Positions 15,044 to 24,459 of a DNA stretch of 64,000 nucleotides are shown here, in pieces. The position numbers and the translations under genes were made by a program. The notes under the pieces are model-generated. The model ran no database searches, was not told where the DNA came from, and saw only the letters and a list, made by a program, of their open reading frames with translations. Source of the stretch: a virus; the IMG/VR virus record IMGVR_UViG_3300042731_003040, positions 1 through 64,000 of that record, one strand, 5' to 3'. Position 1 is the first letter of the stretch. Every line of letters begins with the position of its first letter.

Positions 15044-16984
15044 ATGGAGATCGTCACCGTTTCCCAACCCATTGAATTTCGACTTCGTGAAGACTTCTTG
15101 GCTCCTTACCGGCAGAAAGGGGACCCGTTCACTAGTCTCTTGGCTCGCTCTACCTATCTGACAAAGTATTGCCGGGAAGGAGAGACTTGGACGGACACTG
15201 TCCGGCGTGTAGTGGAGGGGAATTTGTCCTTGGTGATGGGAAGCAGCAACACGGAAGCAGAGTTGCTCTTTCATCTGTTTTGGACGGGCCAGTCGCTGCC
15301 CCCTGGCCGTGGTCTTTGGGTCGGGGGCGTTCCGGGCATTCCTTCTGATGCCAGGTACAACTGCTGGTATACAACCCTCTATGGTATCGACGATTGGTGC
15401 TGGATTGCCAATCAGCTCATGTTGGGAGGGGGCGTCGGAGTTGGGTTGCTAGAGATCGATAAGATGCCTGTGGTTCTGAAAAGCAACGCTCGCCTGGTTC
15501 TACGGTGTGCGTCGTCTCACCCGAACCGAGACGAAGTCAAACCTGATGACAACGATCCCCTTAACGGGAGCACGCAGGTGTTCGTGATTCCCGACTCCCG
15601 GGAAGGTTGGGTGGAAGGCATTGGTATGATGCTGGAACACGCTTTCAATGGCGTGGACCTGATCATGGATGTGAGCAAGATCCGTCCCCGGGGGCAGCCT
15701 CTTAAGACCTTTGGCGGAATCGCTTGTGGACCAGGTCCTTTGGCTCACCTTCTTCGGTCGGCTTGGAAGATCATACGAGGGGGCCAGGGCCGGAAGTTGA
15801 CCTCTGTCGAGGTCCTGGATGTGACCAACCACATTGGGCTGTGCATCAAGAGCGGTAACGTTCGGCGTTCGGCCATGATCACTCTGGGAAGTGCCTATGA
15901 CCAAGCCTTCCGGGACGCCAAGAAGGATTGGGAGGCAGTCGCTTCTCATCGGCACACCAGCAACAACTCGATTGCGTTCCAGTCGTGGAAGGAGATCGAG
16001 GATTTCGATTGGCGTTCTTTGGTGGAGGACAACTCAGTCTATGGAGAGCCTGGCATTCTGAACTTGCCTTTAGGATGGCAGACGGATCCCGGGGCTAAGG
16101 GAGTGAACCCTTGTGGTGAGCAGCTTTTGCACGATCGAGAGGCATGCAACTTGGGGGAGGTGTTCCCGGCAAAGTTTGAAAAAGATCTGGATCCTGTAGT
16201 GGCGTTTAGGCTCGTGACCCGTTACTGCCTCAGGCAGAGGATGACCCCTCTTTTGGATTCTCAAAGCCAAGCGGTGGGTACCCAAAACATGCGGATTGGA
16301 GTTGGTCTTGGAGGGATCTGCGATTTCGATTGGACCCCTGAGATGCTGGCCAACTGGTTCATGGTGTGCCGGAAAGAGGCTGACAGCTATGCTGACGAGC
16401 TAGGGGTCAATCGACCTACAACCGTCACCACTGTCAAGCCTTCGGGGACTGTCAGTTTGCTCAATGGATCGAGTCCAGGGATGCATGCTCCCGAGGCTCC
16501 TTACTACCTTCGGAGAACCCGGATCGCTAAGAACGATCCGATGTCTTACGCCATGATGGAGGCGGGTGTCCCCTTCGAGGAGGATGTGTACGACAAGTCA
16601 GGGAACACTTGGGTGTTTTCTTTCCCGATGAAGGCTCCTCATACCACGTTCACTCGAAGCACTGAAACTTTGCTAGAGCAGTTCGAGCGGCAGGCGGCGG
16701 TGCAGGAATGGTGGTCTGACAATGCTGTTTCGGCCACTCTCAATTTCAATGCGGATACGGAGCGGGAAGAACTAGCTTCGTGTCTCAAAGAATTCGTTCC
16801 ACGTCTCAAGAGCACCAGCTGTATGCCCCGGGCCCACGGCTACGAGCAGCCTCCTTACGAGCCGATCGACGAGATCACCTACCGGCGTATGGCTGGCTAC
16901 ATCAACAACGAGCATCCTCTAGTAGGGGGCGGCGAGATCGAGGTAGCCGATTCGTGTTCCAGTGGGGCTTGTCCGATTCGATGA
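15044..16984 (+). CDS. nrdJ: adenosylcobalamin-dependent (class II) ribonucleotide reductase
   Basis: The 646-residue protein matches the monomeric class II enzyme of the Lactobacillus leichmannii type. C107 (in RYNCWY) and C368 form the substrate-reducing pair. C357 and E359 in NPCGEQ are the thiyl radical cysteine and catalytic Glu, with the same 11-residue gap to the second cysteine as in the model enzyme. C638 and C643 in the tail (CSSGACPIR) are the re-reducing pair. It makes deoxynucleotides without oxygen but needs vitamin B12 from the host. No thioredoxin or glutaredoxin gene is adjacent. The TGA overlaps the next ATG. Confidence 0.95.
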   Translation: MEIVTVSQPIEFRLREDFLAPYRQKGDPFTSLLARSTYLTKYCREGETWTDTVRRVVEGNLSLVMGSSNTEAELLFHLFWTGQSLPPGRGLWVGGVPGIPSDARYNCWYTTLYGIDDWCWIANQLMLGGGVGVGLLEIDKMPVVLKSNARLVLRCASSHPNRDEVKPDDNDPLNGSTQVFVIPDSREGWVEGIGMMLEHAFNGVDLIMDVSKIRPRGQPLKTFGGIACGPGPLAHLLRSAWKIIRGGQGRKLTSVEVLDVTNHIGLCIKSGNVRRSAMITLGSAYDQAFRDAKKDWEAVASHRHTSNNSIAFQSWKEIEDFDWRSLVEDNSVYGEPGILNLPLGWQTDPGAKGVNPCGEQLLHDREACNLGEVFPAKFEKDLDPVVAFRLVTRYCLRQRMTPLLDSQSQAVGTQNMRIGVGLGGICDFDWTPEMLANWFMVCRKEADSYADELGVNRPTTVTTVKPSGTVSLLNGSSPGMHAPEAPYYLRRTRIAKNDPMSYAMMEAGVPFEEDVYDKSGNTWVFSFPMKAPHTTFTRSTETLLEQFERQAAVQEWWSDNAVSATLNFNADTEREELASCLKEFVPRLKSTSCMPRAHGYEQPPYEPIDEITYRRMAGYINNEHPLVGGGEIEVADSCSSGACPIR

Positions 16985-17247
16985 CGGACATTCGTGCCTT
17001 AGGCCACCTTCTGGAAGGGGTGGTGGAGCAGGACCCTCTTACGGATCATTATCAAATTCGTACGGTGGACTCGGACGGGCGTCACGTCTCAGTGGATCTG
17101 CATGCGTTGTTGGAGAAGTACCAAGGTAAGCCTGTTCGGCTTACCTTAGCCTCCCTGGAGAACCTGGCCAAACTGGCTGCTCTGGTAGAGAGTCAGGGAG
17201 GAGGGGGCCAGGTGACGGGTGTAGGGTCGGATCTGCTTCGCAAATAG
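16981..17247 (+). CDS. hypothetical protein coupled to nrdJ
   Basis: The 88-residue protein starts MTDIRALGHLLEGVVEQDPL. The ATG overlaps the nrdJ stop (ATGA), so it is translated by coupling. It has a helical start, a beta segment (DHYQIRTVDSDGRHVSVDL), a helix, and a Gly-rich tail (QGGGGQVTG). No family is recognised. The pattern of a short strand pair followed by a helix could bind nucleotides or a partner enzyme, but nothing specific is visible. Confidence 0.65.
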   Translation: MTDIRALGHLLEGVVEQDPLTDHYQIRTVDSDGRHVSVDLHALLEKYQGKPVRLTLASLENLAKLAALVESQGGGGQVTGVGSDLLRK

Positions 17248-17271
17248 GACCATCTAGTGTAGAACGGAGTC

Positions 17272-19197
17272 GTGGACTTCTTCGACCAGATGGATGAGGC
17301 TCGTATTGCCGAGCTGGAAAAGAAAATTTCCGAGGCTCGCAAATCCTACTTCAACGGGGTGGCTACCGTTTCAGACGAGCTGTACGACGCTTGGATGGAC
17401 GAGCTAGAGGAGCTGAAGAAGGACAGCCCTCAGGTCCTGGCTGTAGGAGCCCCGGTTTCTGAAGCGTGGCCTAAGACTCGCCATGTCATTCCCATGGGAT
17501 CCTTGGGGAAGATCAACTCTTTGGAGGAGCTCACTTCTTGGGTTCACGAGGTCAGTCGTCCTCCCACGAAGGAAATCCCCTATGAAGAGCTGATTGTCAC
17601 AGACAAGCTGGATGGGTTGAGCACTTCGATCACTTATGTAGAGGGTGTTCTTACCCAGGGGGTGACTCGTGGGGATGGTCTAGTTGGTTCGGACGTCACT
17701 CCCAACATCGCTCGTATTCCAGACGTTCCCAACAAGCTACCTAAGCCGCTTGACCTGACTTTGAGAGCTGAGATAGTGCTCTACCGAGGTGTGTTTGAAG
17801 AGCGTTTCCAATCAAACTACAAGAACACTCGAAACGCAGCCTCTGGCATCATTCAAAGGCTGGATGGTAGAGGGTGCGAGCATTTGAGCGTGCGATTCTT
17901 CGAGGTGGCCGAGGGGTTTGACTGCGAGAAGCGTTCTGATCAGTTCGAGTTTATGGATCAGTTGGGGCTACCTATCCCCAACTGGTATGTGACGGCTATG
18001 GTGCCTGGGGCCAAGACCCCTCACGATTTGTGGGTTGAGTATCAGCAGACCGTTCGGGAGCAGTTACCTTACGACATTGATGGCCTGGTAGTGGAGGTCA
18101 ACGACCTTGGGTATCTTTTGGAGTTGGGGATAGGAAGCGACAACCGTCCCAAGGGGGCCCGAGCCTTCAAGTTTTCTGCGGTGACTCGGGAAACGGTTGC
18201 CGTTCGGAGGATCGACCAGGTGGGGGGAACGGGGCGTATCACCCCAGTGGCTGAGTTCCGACCCGTTCGCTTGTTGGGGGCAGAGGTCTCCAGAGCCAGT
18301 CTCTACAACCAGGACTACATCAAGCAGATCGGTTTCGATGTGGGGGCCAAGATCTTGGTGGCCCGAGCCAATGATGTGATCCCCAGGGTGGTCTCTGTGT
18401 TGCAGCCCACTGGAACGATCTCTAAACCTCCGACCCATTGTCCGGAATGCGGTACCCCCACAGAATGGGACGGAAAGTTCCTGATCTGTCCAAACATCTA
18501 TGAGTGTCCGGCCCAGACTGAGGGTCGGATCAAACAGTGGATTCGAGAGTTGAACATCCTTGGGTGGGGGGACGTTCTCATTGAGAGACTGGTTTCCGAG
18601 AAATTGGTGACCTCGGTTCCGGACCTCTACAAGCTCTCCAGAGAGCAGATCGCCTCTTTGGACCGGATGGGCACCACTTCGGCAGAAAACGTCTTGAGGA
18701 CGCTCTGGGAGGTCGTACCGATGCCTCTGGAGCAGTTTTTGGGAGCTCTATCCATTCCCTTCTGTGCCACTACCACGGTTCGGATCATCGTGGATGCGGG
18801 ATTTGACTCGTTGGCCAAAATACAGGAGGCTTCCGAGCAGGATCTTCAGCAGATCGCTGGGGTGGGCCCCCGGAGAGCCTCGGCTATCTGTGGGTGGCTC
18901 CGGCGTCATGAAGACCTTCTCTCTGACCTGCAGGAGGCGGGGGTCAAGATCAAGGATCGTCCAGTCGGAGTGTTGACTGGCAAGAGTATCTGCTTCACGG
19001 GCAAGATGGCCTACAAGCGGGCAGAGATGGAAAGAATGGCGCAGGAGCAAGGGGCTTCTGTAAAGAACACGGTGGGAAAGGGTCTTACTCTTTTGGTAGT
19101 GGGGGACAATGTTGGGCAGAAGAAAATCGCTGCTGCTCAGAAACACAAGACGCAAACTCTCACCGTGGAAGAGTTTCTTCAGTTGATTGGCGGCTAA
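17272..19197 (+). CDS. ligA: NAD-dependent DNA ligase LigA
   Basis: The 641-residue protein has the full bacterial LigA order. It begins with an N-terminal NAD-binding Ia domain. The adenylation domain has the catalytic Lys in DKLDGLS (K112) and GVTRGDG. The OB fold has a four-Cys zinc finger (HCPECG, LICPNIYECP), followed by helix-hairpin-helix repeats (IAGVGPRRASAI) and a C-terminal BRCT domain (GKSICFTGKM). It seals nicks during replication using NAD+. The start is GTG at 17272 after a 24-base gap. Phages more often carry ATP-dependent ligases or short NAD ligases, so a complete LigA fits the bacterial style of this replication module. Confidence 0.95.
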   Translation: MDFFDQMDEARIAELEKKISEARKSYFNGVATVSDELYDAWMDELEELKKDSPQVLAVGAPVSEAWPKTRHVIPMGSLGKINSLEELTSWVHEVSRPPTKEIPYEELIVTDKLDGLSTSITYVEGVLTQGVTRGDGLVGSDVTPNIARIPDVPNKLPKPLDLTLRAEIVLYRGVFEERFQSNYKNTRNAASGIIQRLDGRGCEHLSVRFFEVAEGFDCEKRSDQFEFMDQLGLPIPNWYVTAMVPGAKTPHDLWVEYQQTVREQLPYDIDGLVVEVNDLGYLLELGIGSDNRPKGARAFKFSAVTRETVAVRRIDQVGGTGRITPVAEFRPVRLLGAEVSRASLYNQDYIKQIGFDVGAKILVARANDVIPRVVSVLQPTGTISKPPTHCPECGTPTEWDGKFLICPNIYECPAQTEGRIKQWIRELNILGWGDVLIERLVSEKLVTSVPDLYKLSREQIASLDRMGTTSAENVLRTLWEVVPMPLEQFLGALSIPFCATTTVRIIVDAGFDSLAKIQEASEQDLQQIAGVGPRRASAICGWLRRHEDLLSDLQEAGVKIKDRPVGVLTGKSICFTGKMAYKRAEMERMAQEQGASVKNTVGKGLTLLVVGDNVGQKKIAAAQKHKTQTLTVEEFLQLIGG

Positions 19198-21372
19198 ATG
19201 GCTTGGGTTGCGGGACGTGTTACGTCAGTCAAGTTCACTTCGGATAGTTTTTGCGTCTGTGAGCTGAGAGTCGCTGAAGCAGCGCCTTTAGCGTCTTCTT
19301 TGATCACCGTCAAAGGCCATTTCTACGGATTGCTGCAGGTGGCTCATGGCATGCCTATCAAAGTGATTGGTACTTGGAGAACTCATCCAAAGTACGGTCG
19401 TCAGTTTCACGTGAGCTCGTGGGAACCTTGGGCTAGGAATGATAACGAGAGAGTTCACTTTCTGAGTCTCTGCATCCAGGACTTTGGGATAGGGCCAGCC
19501 CAAGCGGTAGTTCAGGAGTATGGGTCCGAAGTTTTCGAGGCTCTGACGCACAAGGCGTCCGAGGTCTTGTCAAAGGTCAAGAAGGACGGGATAGGGCCAG
19601 CCCTTCTCAGTTGGAAGGTAGCCTTGTCCACAAGAGATGTGACTGTCCTTCTTCGTAGCGGGGGTCTGAAGTCAGCTGAAGTAGCTTCGGCTATGGCTCG
19701 TTTTGGTTTGGAGGCGGGGACCGTCATCAAGAAGAATCCTTACCGTCTCATGGAGATCTCGGGGTACGACTTTTCCAAAGTAGACTTGCTGGCCAAATAC
19801 CTAGGGTTTGACCGGAACGCTCCTTGTCGATTGGAGGGACTTGTCTTGTGGGCTCTCCAAGCAGCTGCCTTGGATGGGCATCTGTATCTTCGAAGAGGAG
19901 ACATCTCCCAACATGTGACCGAGCTGTTGGATCGGAATTCGACGGCGGGTCCGGATCTTGATGACTGTGCTTCTGACACCTATGCTCGGGTAGTGGCTGA
20001 ATTGGAGGGGCGTCGAGTAGTAGTGGTGGACTCTGGTACGGGGGTCTACTTGCCTGAGTTCTATGAGTACGAGAGAACGTCAGCTAAGATGTTTGGGGAG
20101 TTGTTGAAGCCCTCCCCTATCGAGGTAGATCTGAAGCCTTTTCTGGAAGAGTATGAGCGCTCAAATCGAATCACGTTGTCAGAGGCTCAGCGGGAGGCTG
20201 TTTCATCTTTGGCAGAGCATCGGGTTCTCGTCCTTACAGGGCTCCCGGGGACTGGTAAAACAACGGCGCTCAGGGCACTAGTTCGATTGTTTGAAGAGGC
20301 TAGAACCTCCTTTGTGTTGATGGCTCCTACCGGGGTGGCGGCCAAACGGTTGGCTGCTGTTACGGGTCATCCTGCTGCGACCGTGCATCGTACTCTCAGG
20401 TATGATGGGAGTTCCTGGGGGCACAACCAGAACAACCGTTTTTTGGTGGACGCTGCCATCGTGGATGAGGTGAGTATGATGGATCAGGAGTTGTTCTATA
20501 GACTTCTGTCCGCTCTTCGTTCTGACACGATGTTGGTCCTGGTAGGGGATGATGCCCAGCTTCCCTCAGTAGGCCCTGGCAATGTGTTGCAGCAGTTGGT
20601 GTCTTGCAGGAGTGTGCCTCACATCAAGCTAACTCAGATCTACCGACAAGACGAGAAAGGGGACATCGTCTCCAACAGTCACAAGATCAATCGGGGGGAG
20701 ATGCTCGACCTTCCTAACCCCAGGCTTCCCTCAGAGTTCAAGCTGGTTCGGATCCGGGATGAGGAGAAGATCGCAGACTTTATCGTGCAGTTGGCTACTA
20801 AGCTCAAGAGCAAGGATGCCAATTTCCAGGTGCTTTCTCCTAAGTACGCTGGTGAGGTAGGTGTAGACTCTCTCAACGAAAGGTTGCGTGATGCTCTCAA
20901 CCCCAAAGGCCCTCCTGAGTGGAACGGACATGGGTTGAACTTTCGGTTAGGGGACCGGTTGATGGTGGTCAAGAATGACTACGAACTGGACGTTTACAAT
21001 GGGGATGTGGGGAAGCTGGTCAAGATTGGATCTGACCATCTCCTGGTGAGAGTCCACGGGGAAGGCGTAGACTCAGAAGTTGAGTTTCCGATTGGGTCGG
21101 TTCCAGATAAGCTTCGTTTGGCCTACTGTGTGACGGCCCACAAGAGCCAAGGCTCTGAGTTCGATACCATTGTGATGCCTGTGGTTCGTAGCCAAGGACG
21201 TATGTTGCAACGCAACTTGCTCTACACAGCTGTCACCCGGGCCCGGGAGCATGTTTGGTTGGTGGGGGAGGAAGCGGCTGTTCAAAGGGCCATCGCCAAT
21301 GATAAGGTGGTCCGCAGGAACACTGTGTTGGCGAAAACCATTTCTTCAGTGGTGGAGAGTCTGTGTCCCTGA
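19198..21372 (+). CDS. recD2: RecD2-type superfamily 1B DNA helicase
   Basis: The 724-residue protein has a RecD2-like N-terminal OB region (VAGRVTSVKFTSDSFCVCEL), then helix-hairpin-helix elements. The ATPase core has Walker A GLPGTGKTTALRAL near residue 350 and Walker B VDEVSMMD. The C-terminal motif VTAHKSQGSEFDTIV belongs to the UvrD-like second RecA domain. It unwinds DNA 5' to 3'. The start codon directly follows the ligA stop. Its role could be recombination, origin opening or protein displacement. The alternative name, a Dda-like helicase, is less likely because of the long RecD2 N-terminal region. Confidence 0.92.
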   Translation: MAWVAGRVTSVKFTSDSFCVCELRVAEAAPLASSLITVKGHFYGLLQVAHGMPIKVIGTWRTHPKYGRQFHVSSWEPWARNDNERVHFLSLCIQDFGIGPAQAVVQEYGSEVFEALTHKASEVLSKVKKDGIGPALLSWKVALSTRDVTVLLRSGGLKSAEVASAMARFGLEAGTVIKKNPYRLMEISGYDFSKVDLLAKYLGFDRNAPCRLEGLVLWALQAAALDGHLYLRRGDISQHVTELLDRNSTAGPDLDDCASDTYARVVAELEGRRVVVVDSGTGVYLPEFYEYERTSAKMFGELLKPSPIEVDLKPFLEEYERSNRITLSEAQREAVSSLAEHRVLVLTGLPGTGKTTALRALVRLFEEARTSFVLMAPTGVAAKRLAAVTGHPAATVHRTLRYDGSSWGHNQNNRFLVDAAIVDEVSMMDQELFYRLLSALRSDTMLVLVGDDAQLPSVGPGNVLQQLVSCRSVPHIKLTQIYRQDEKGDIVSNSHKINRGEMLDLPNPRLPSEFKLVRIRDEEKIADFIVQLATKLKSKDANFQVLSPKYAGEVGVDSLNERLRDALNPKGPPEWNGHGLNFRLGDRLMVVKNDYELDVYNGDVGKLVKIGSDHLLVRVHGEGVDSEVEFPIGSVPDKLRLAYCVTAHKSQGSEFDTIVMPVVRSQGRMLQRNLLYTAVTRAREHVWLVGEEAAVQRAIANDKVVRRNTVLAKTISSVVESLCP

Positions 21373-21755
21373 AAGACCTTCCTGAGCAAGCCAGAGAGCG
21401 GTTGAAAAGGCTTCAGCAGGAGATCCAGGTTGACAAGGTCACGGTCTCCTTCTCGATCGAAAACCGAACTTTTGATGGGCGCAAGGTTTCAGCGTTTTTC
21501 GCTTCTACTGCCTCTCGTGGGCACCTTTCTAACGAGGGGCCTACAGATCAAGGCTGGGGGTTAGACGATTGTCGTTTGGTGACCCACTTGCTGAGCAAAG
21601 AGGTCGTCTTCATCACCTATCAGAACGCCGTGAGACAAAGAGTTATGTCTGCCTCACAGGCCAAGAAAGAACTGGTAGAGATTCTGAAAGCTTACGACGA
21701 GGACATCCGTAAACGGTTGGAAAAAGAAAGGGTCTCGGGTAGTAAAGAGACATGA
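21363..21755 (+). CDS. hypothetical protein
   Basis: The 130-residue protein uses a GTG start that overlaps the recD2 end by 10 bases, with GGAGAG upstream. The first 30 residues are helical and charged (EQARERLKRLQQEIQ). The core has alternating beta strands (VTVSFSIENRTFDGRKVSAFF), and the C-terminal helix is basic and acidic (RKRLEKERVSG). No family is recognised. Its place between a helicase and a long acidic protein suggests an accessory role in DNA metabolism. Confidence 0.65.
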   Translation: MSLKDLPEQARERLKRLQQEIQVDKVTVSFSIENRTFDGRKVSAFFASTASRGHLSNEGPTDQGWGLDDCRLVTHLLSKEVVFITYQNAVRQRVMSASQAKKELVEILKAYDEDIRKRLEKERVSGSKET

Positions 21756-22801
21756 AGGCTAAGCGAGTCCAAGAGATTTACGACGAGATCGGGGGGTACA
21801 TCATCGAGTTGGATCCAGATCCTGTGACCCGTGGCCCCGCCTATCTGCAGGATCTTATTGCCAAGTGTCGAGGCTACCAGAATGCCGTGAGTCTCATCTT
21901 GCATGAGGTTCATCGGGAGAAGCATGCTTTGGAGTCGAAGCTCTGGAGCTTGAAAGCTTCTTTCCAGGTATCTTCGGATGAGCTGTTGTCGGGGGACCGG
22001 CGGGTGAAAAACCTACCTTCCATTGATGATCGGAAGGCATCGATCAACACGATTCTGTGCAAGGAACGTGACCAGATCGACGAGGCAGAGAACGAGCTGC
22101 GGGACCTAGGGTTCGTTGACAAAGCTGTGCGTCACAGGAGTAAGGAGCTCTCGGACACTATGAGCGCCATTAGACTCCAAAGATCTCTCATTCGAGACGA
22201 GCTGGATACAGGGTCCTTCTATGGGGACGAGTCTCGTGAGTCTAGGAACCAGCAACTCTTGAAAGAGGGGTCTTTGGATGGTTTTGGGCAGGAAGAGGAC
22301 TTCAGGGATCTGTTAGAAGACGCCTTTGGGGAGGATGAGTCTGAGGAAGATTCGGAAAAGTCAGAAGACGAGTCCGAGGGGGATCTGGAAGAGGTAGTCG
22401 AAGAAGACGCTTCAGAGGAGGAGCCTGAAGAGGACTTAGAGGAAGAGGGGGAGCCTGTCGAAGAAGAGCCTCTCAAACACTCGGAGGATGAGGAGGAGGA
22501 CTTTGGGGATCTCTTCGAGGATGATTCTGAGGTAGTGCGGTTTTCGGAGTCCAAATCCGAGAGTTCTGATTCTGAGTTTGAAGGGCTATTCGAGGACGAG
22601 GAAGAGTCTGGGTCTGGTGACGGGGAGGCGTCCGAAAAAAGCGTTTTGTCGGAGCCTGAGGTTTCTGATGCAAACGAGTCTGAGGAGACCCCCCAAGATG
22701 TTGGGGGTGAGGACCCGGAAGATACCGACATAGACGAGTTCCTAAAAGAAGGTGGTTACGAAGACCTTTTTGAGGGACTCGAAGACGAAGATACGGTATA
22801 A
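21752..22801 (+). CDS. protein with helical domain and very long acidic tail
   Basis: Residues 1-150 of this 349-residue protein are helical and amphipathic (RVQEIYDEIGGYIIELD, YQNAVSLILHEVHREKHALE), resembling a coiled-coil bundle. Residues 175-349 are an extreme Glu/Asp/Ser-rich tail with hydrophobic patches spaced along it (FRDLLEDAFGEDE, DFGDLFEDD, EGLFEDEEE, YEDLFEGLEDED). The recurrent D-L/F-F-E elements look like repeated short binding motifs. The tail may mimic DNA or bind several replication proteins. It overlaps the previous stop by 4 bases. The family is unknown. Confidence 0.65.
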   Translation: MKAKRVQEIYDEIGGYIIELDPDPVTRGPAYLQDLIAKCRGYQNAVSLILHEVHREKHALESKLWSLKASFQVSSDELLSGDRRVKNLPSIDDRKASINTILCKERDQIDEAENELRDLGFVDKAVRHRSKELSDTMSAIRLQRSLIRDELDTGSFYGDESRESRNQQLLKEGSLDGFGQEEDFRDLLEDAFGEDESEEDSEKSEDESEGDLEEVVEEDASEEEPEEDLEEEGEPVEEEPLKHSEDEEEDFGDLFEDDSEVVRFSESKSESSDSEFEGLFEDEEESGSGDGEASEKSVLSEPEVSDANESEETPQDVGGEDPEDTDIDEFLKEGGYEDLFEGLEDEDTV

Positions 22802-22880
22802 GGGGAGCACCTTTCGTTCATAGCTGCCCCACCTTCTAGTCGCTTTGTGGGGTGGCGTGACCCTACAAGGAGACAATCTA

Positions 22881-23741
22881 GTGCCTGATTACTCGGAATA
22901 CGAGGAGTACGAGGACGATATCGGTCTCGACTCTGACGAGGACAAGAAATTCATCAGGAGTGGTAACCAGGATTGGTTCAAAGGAGACAAAGGACGTACC
23001 TATCGAGTCGCCTTCGTCTACTTCCATCCGTTGGATGTGGTAGCTGTCATGGCTGCCAAGAAGAAGAATCCTGAGATCACTGACGAAGAGATCGAAAAGT
23101 TGGTTCAGAAGGTTCTGTCCAAGCGGGCCGAAGAGGTTGGGAAGCCTGTCGATCAACTGGCGGATCACGAGAAGCTCGACCTGAGGAGAGTTCAGTTCAA
23201 GCGGATCAGAGCTCACTTCAAGGAAGGCTTCGGTTACGTGGTTTCCAGATTGGGCAAGGACGGCAAGGACGCTGACCGCATCTGGGAACAACTGGGAGAG
23301 CCACGTGACTACTTTTCTACCCTCTTGTTGATCTATCCGACTGACCGAGATGGTGACGTGGACAAGGCAGAGCTGTCCAAAGGCAAGGGGTGGATAGTCA
23401 ACCCTTGGAGGTTCTCTGGAAAGGTGGCTGAAAGGGTCATGAGTCTGGGCAAGTCGCTGAGGAACAACGACTTGTCTTTGGCTGCTCAGGACCTGACCAT
23501 GAAGTGTACAAATTCGGAGTACCAGAACTTCGATCTTGACCCGGCTGGGAAGGCCATTTGGCTGCAGAGTCCCAAGTTCAGGTCCAAGGTTCTGGAAGCC
23601 GCTTTGAAGCTGTACTCCAAGATGAATCCTTTCCGGGAGATGAGTACGGCAGACGTACGCATCAAGCTTGGGATCAGTGACGGTGATGTCGGAGAGTCTG
23701 TCGATGAAGAAGACTGGTCCGGCATGCTGGGCAACGTCTAG
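22881..23741 (+). CDS. putative single-stranded DNA-binding protein
   Basis: The 286-residue protein starts at a GTG seven bases after AAGGAGA. It has an acidic N-terminus (YSEYEEYEDDIGLDSDED). A core follows beginning WFKGDKGRTYRVAFVYFHPL, which resembles the start of OB-fold phage ssDNA-binding proteins, with many aromatic and Lys/Arg residues. The tail is acidic (ESVDEEDWSGMLGNV), as in T4 gp32 and bacterial SSB. It lies just before ruvC and recA. The gap upstream (22802-22880) has a small hairpin (ccccac/gtgggg, 22827-22852). The assignment rests on context and composition, not on a clear motif. Confidence 0.45.
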   Translation: MPDYSEYEEYEDDIGLDSDEDKKFIRSGNQDWFKGDKGRTYRVAFVYFHPLDVVAVMAAKKKNPEITDEEIEKLVQKVLSKRAEEVGKPVDQLADHEKLDLRRVQFKRIRAHFKEGFGYVVSRLGKDGKDADRIWEQLGEPRDYFSTLLLIYPTDRDGDVDKAELSKGKGWIVNPWRFSGKVAERVMSLGKSLRNNDLSLAAQDLTMKCTNSEYQNFDLDPAGKAIWLQSPKFRSKVLEAALKLYSKMNPFREMSTADVRIKLGISDGDVGESVDEEDWSGMLGNV

Positions 23742-23751
23742 GTCTTGGTAG

Positions 23752-24459
23752 GTGATTACGCTTGGCATCGACCCTTCGTTGACAGGGTTTGGCTGGTGCG
23801 TGCACAACGGATCGGTCATCGGTGCCAAGCGTGTCATCGGCAAGGGGGTGTTCGAGACCTCTTCCAAGAGACCTTTCATTTGGAGGTACATCTTCTTGCG
23901 TCAGGCCGTGTTTAAGCTGCTCGATGCCTACCCGGAAGTGGAGGCTTTGGGGGTGGAGTCACCTCCTTTTGGGGAGCAGTTCTCCGAGGGGTTGTATGGC
24001 CTGTTTATCATGGTCATCGAGGCTGTTTTCCAGAGACGTAAGAACGTAGTTTTCTTCGATCCTCTGACAGTCAAGTTGTTGGCCAAGATGGATCCGTCCA
24101 TCCGCAAAGGGCAGATGGATAAGGCCGACATGGTGGAGGCATCCAAGGCAGACACGGGGATCAAGAAATGGAACCATAATGAAGCGGATGCTTTCATCAT
24201 TTCCAGATCAGCCGCTAGGTTCTGGGACTTCTACGAAGAACGAGTGGTGGAAGAGGAGTTAACCCCTTCTGAGAAACATGTGTTCGCTAGAAAGCACACC
24301 TACAAGAGAGGTCGTCGAGCTGGGCGGACGGTCAAGAAGGGTACTGTCTATCGTGAGGGGGAACGGTTCTTTCGTTTCTCCGAGCTAACACCTGAATACG
24401 TGGATGTGAGAGTGTTGTTTGAGCGTGGAGATCGTTATGTCCGAGACCGCCAAAACTGA
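23752..24459 (+). CDS. RuvC-like Holliday junction resolvase
   Basis: The 235-residue protein has the RNase H-like RuvC layout: D7 in LGIDPSLTGFG, E69 in GVESPPFGE, and the C-terminal acidic site HNEADAF (D146). The C-terminal 75 residues are an extra basic region (KHTYKRGRRAGRTVKKG) absent from standard RuvC, probably for DNA contact. It resolves or trims branched DNA before packaging. It starts at GTG, and its end overlaps the recA start by 23 bases. RuvA and RuvB are not seen, as is usual in phages. Confidence 0.88.
   Translation: MITLGIDPSLTGFGWCVHNGSVIGAKRVIGKGVFETSSKRPFIWRYIFLRQAVFKLLDAYPEVEALGVESPPFGEQFSEGLYGLFIMVIEAVFQRRKNVVFFDPLTVKLLAKMDPSIRKGQMDKADMVEASKADTGIKKWNHNEADAFIISRSAARFWDFYEERVVEEELTPSEKHVFARKHTYKRGRRAGRTVKKGTVYREGERFFRFSELTPEYVDVRVLFERGDRYVRDRQN

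Noticed and set aside
22219-22731. 170-residue Ser-rich minus-strand frame
   Set aside because: It is the complement of the Glu/Asp-rich tail gene at 21752; Ser runs are expected from that composition.
22878-23891. 337-residue minus-strand frame
   Set aside because: It is antisense to the putative SSB and ruvC genes, which have ribosome binding sites and coherent motifs.
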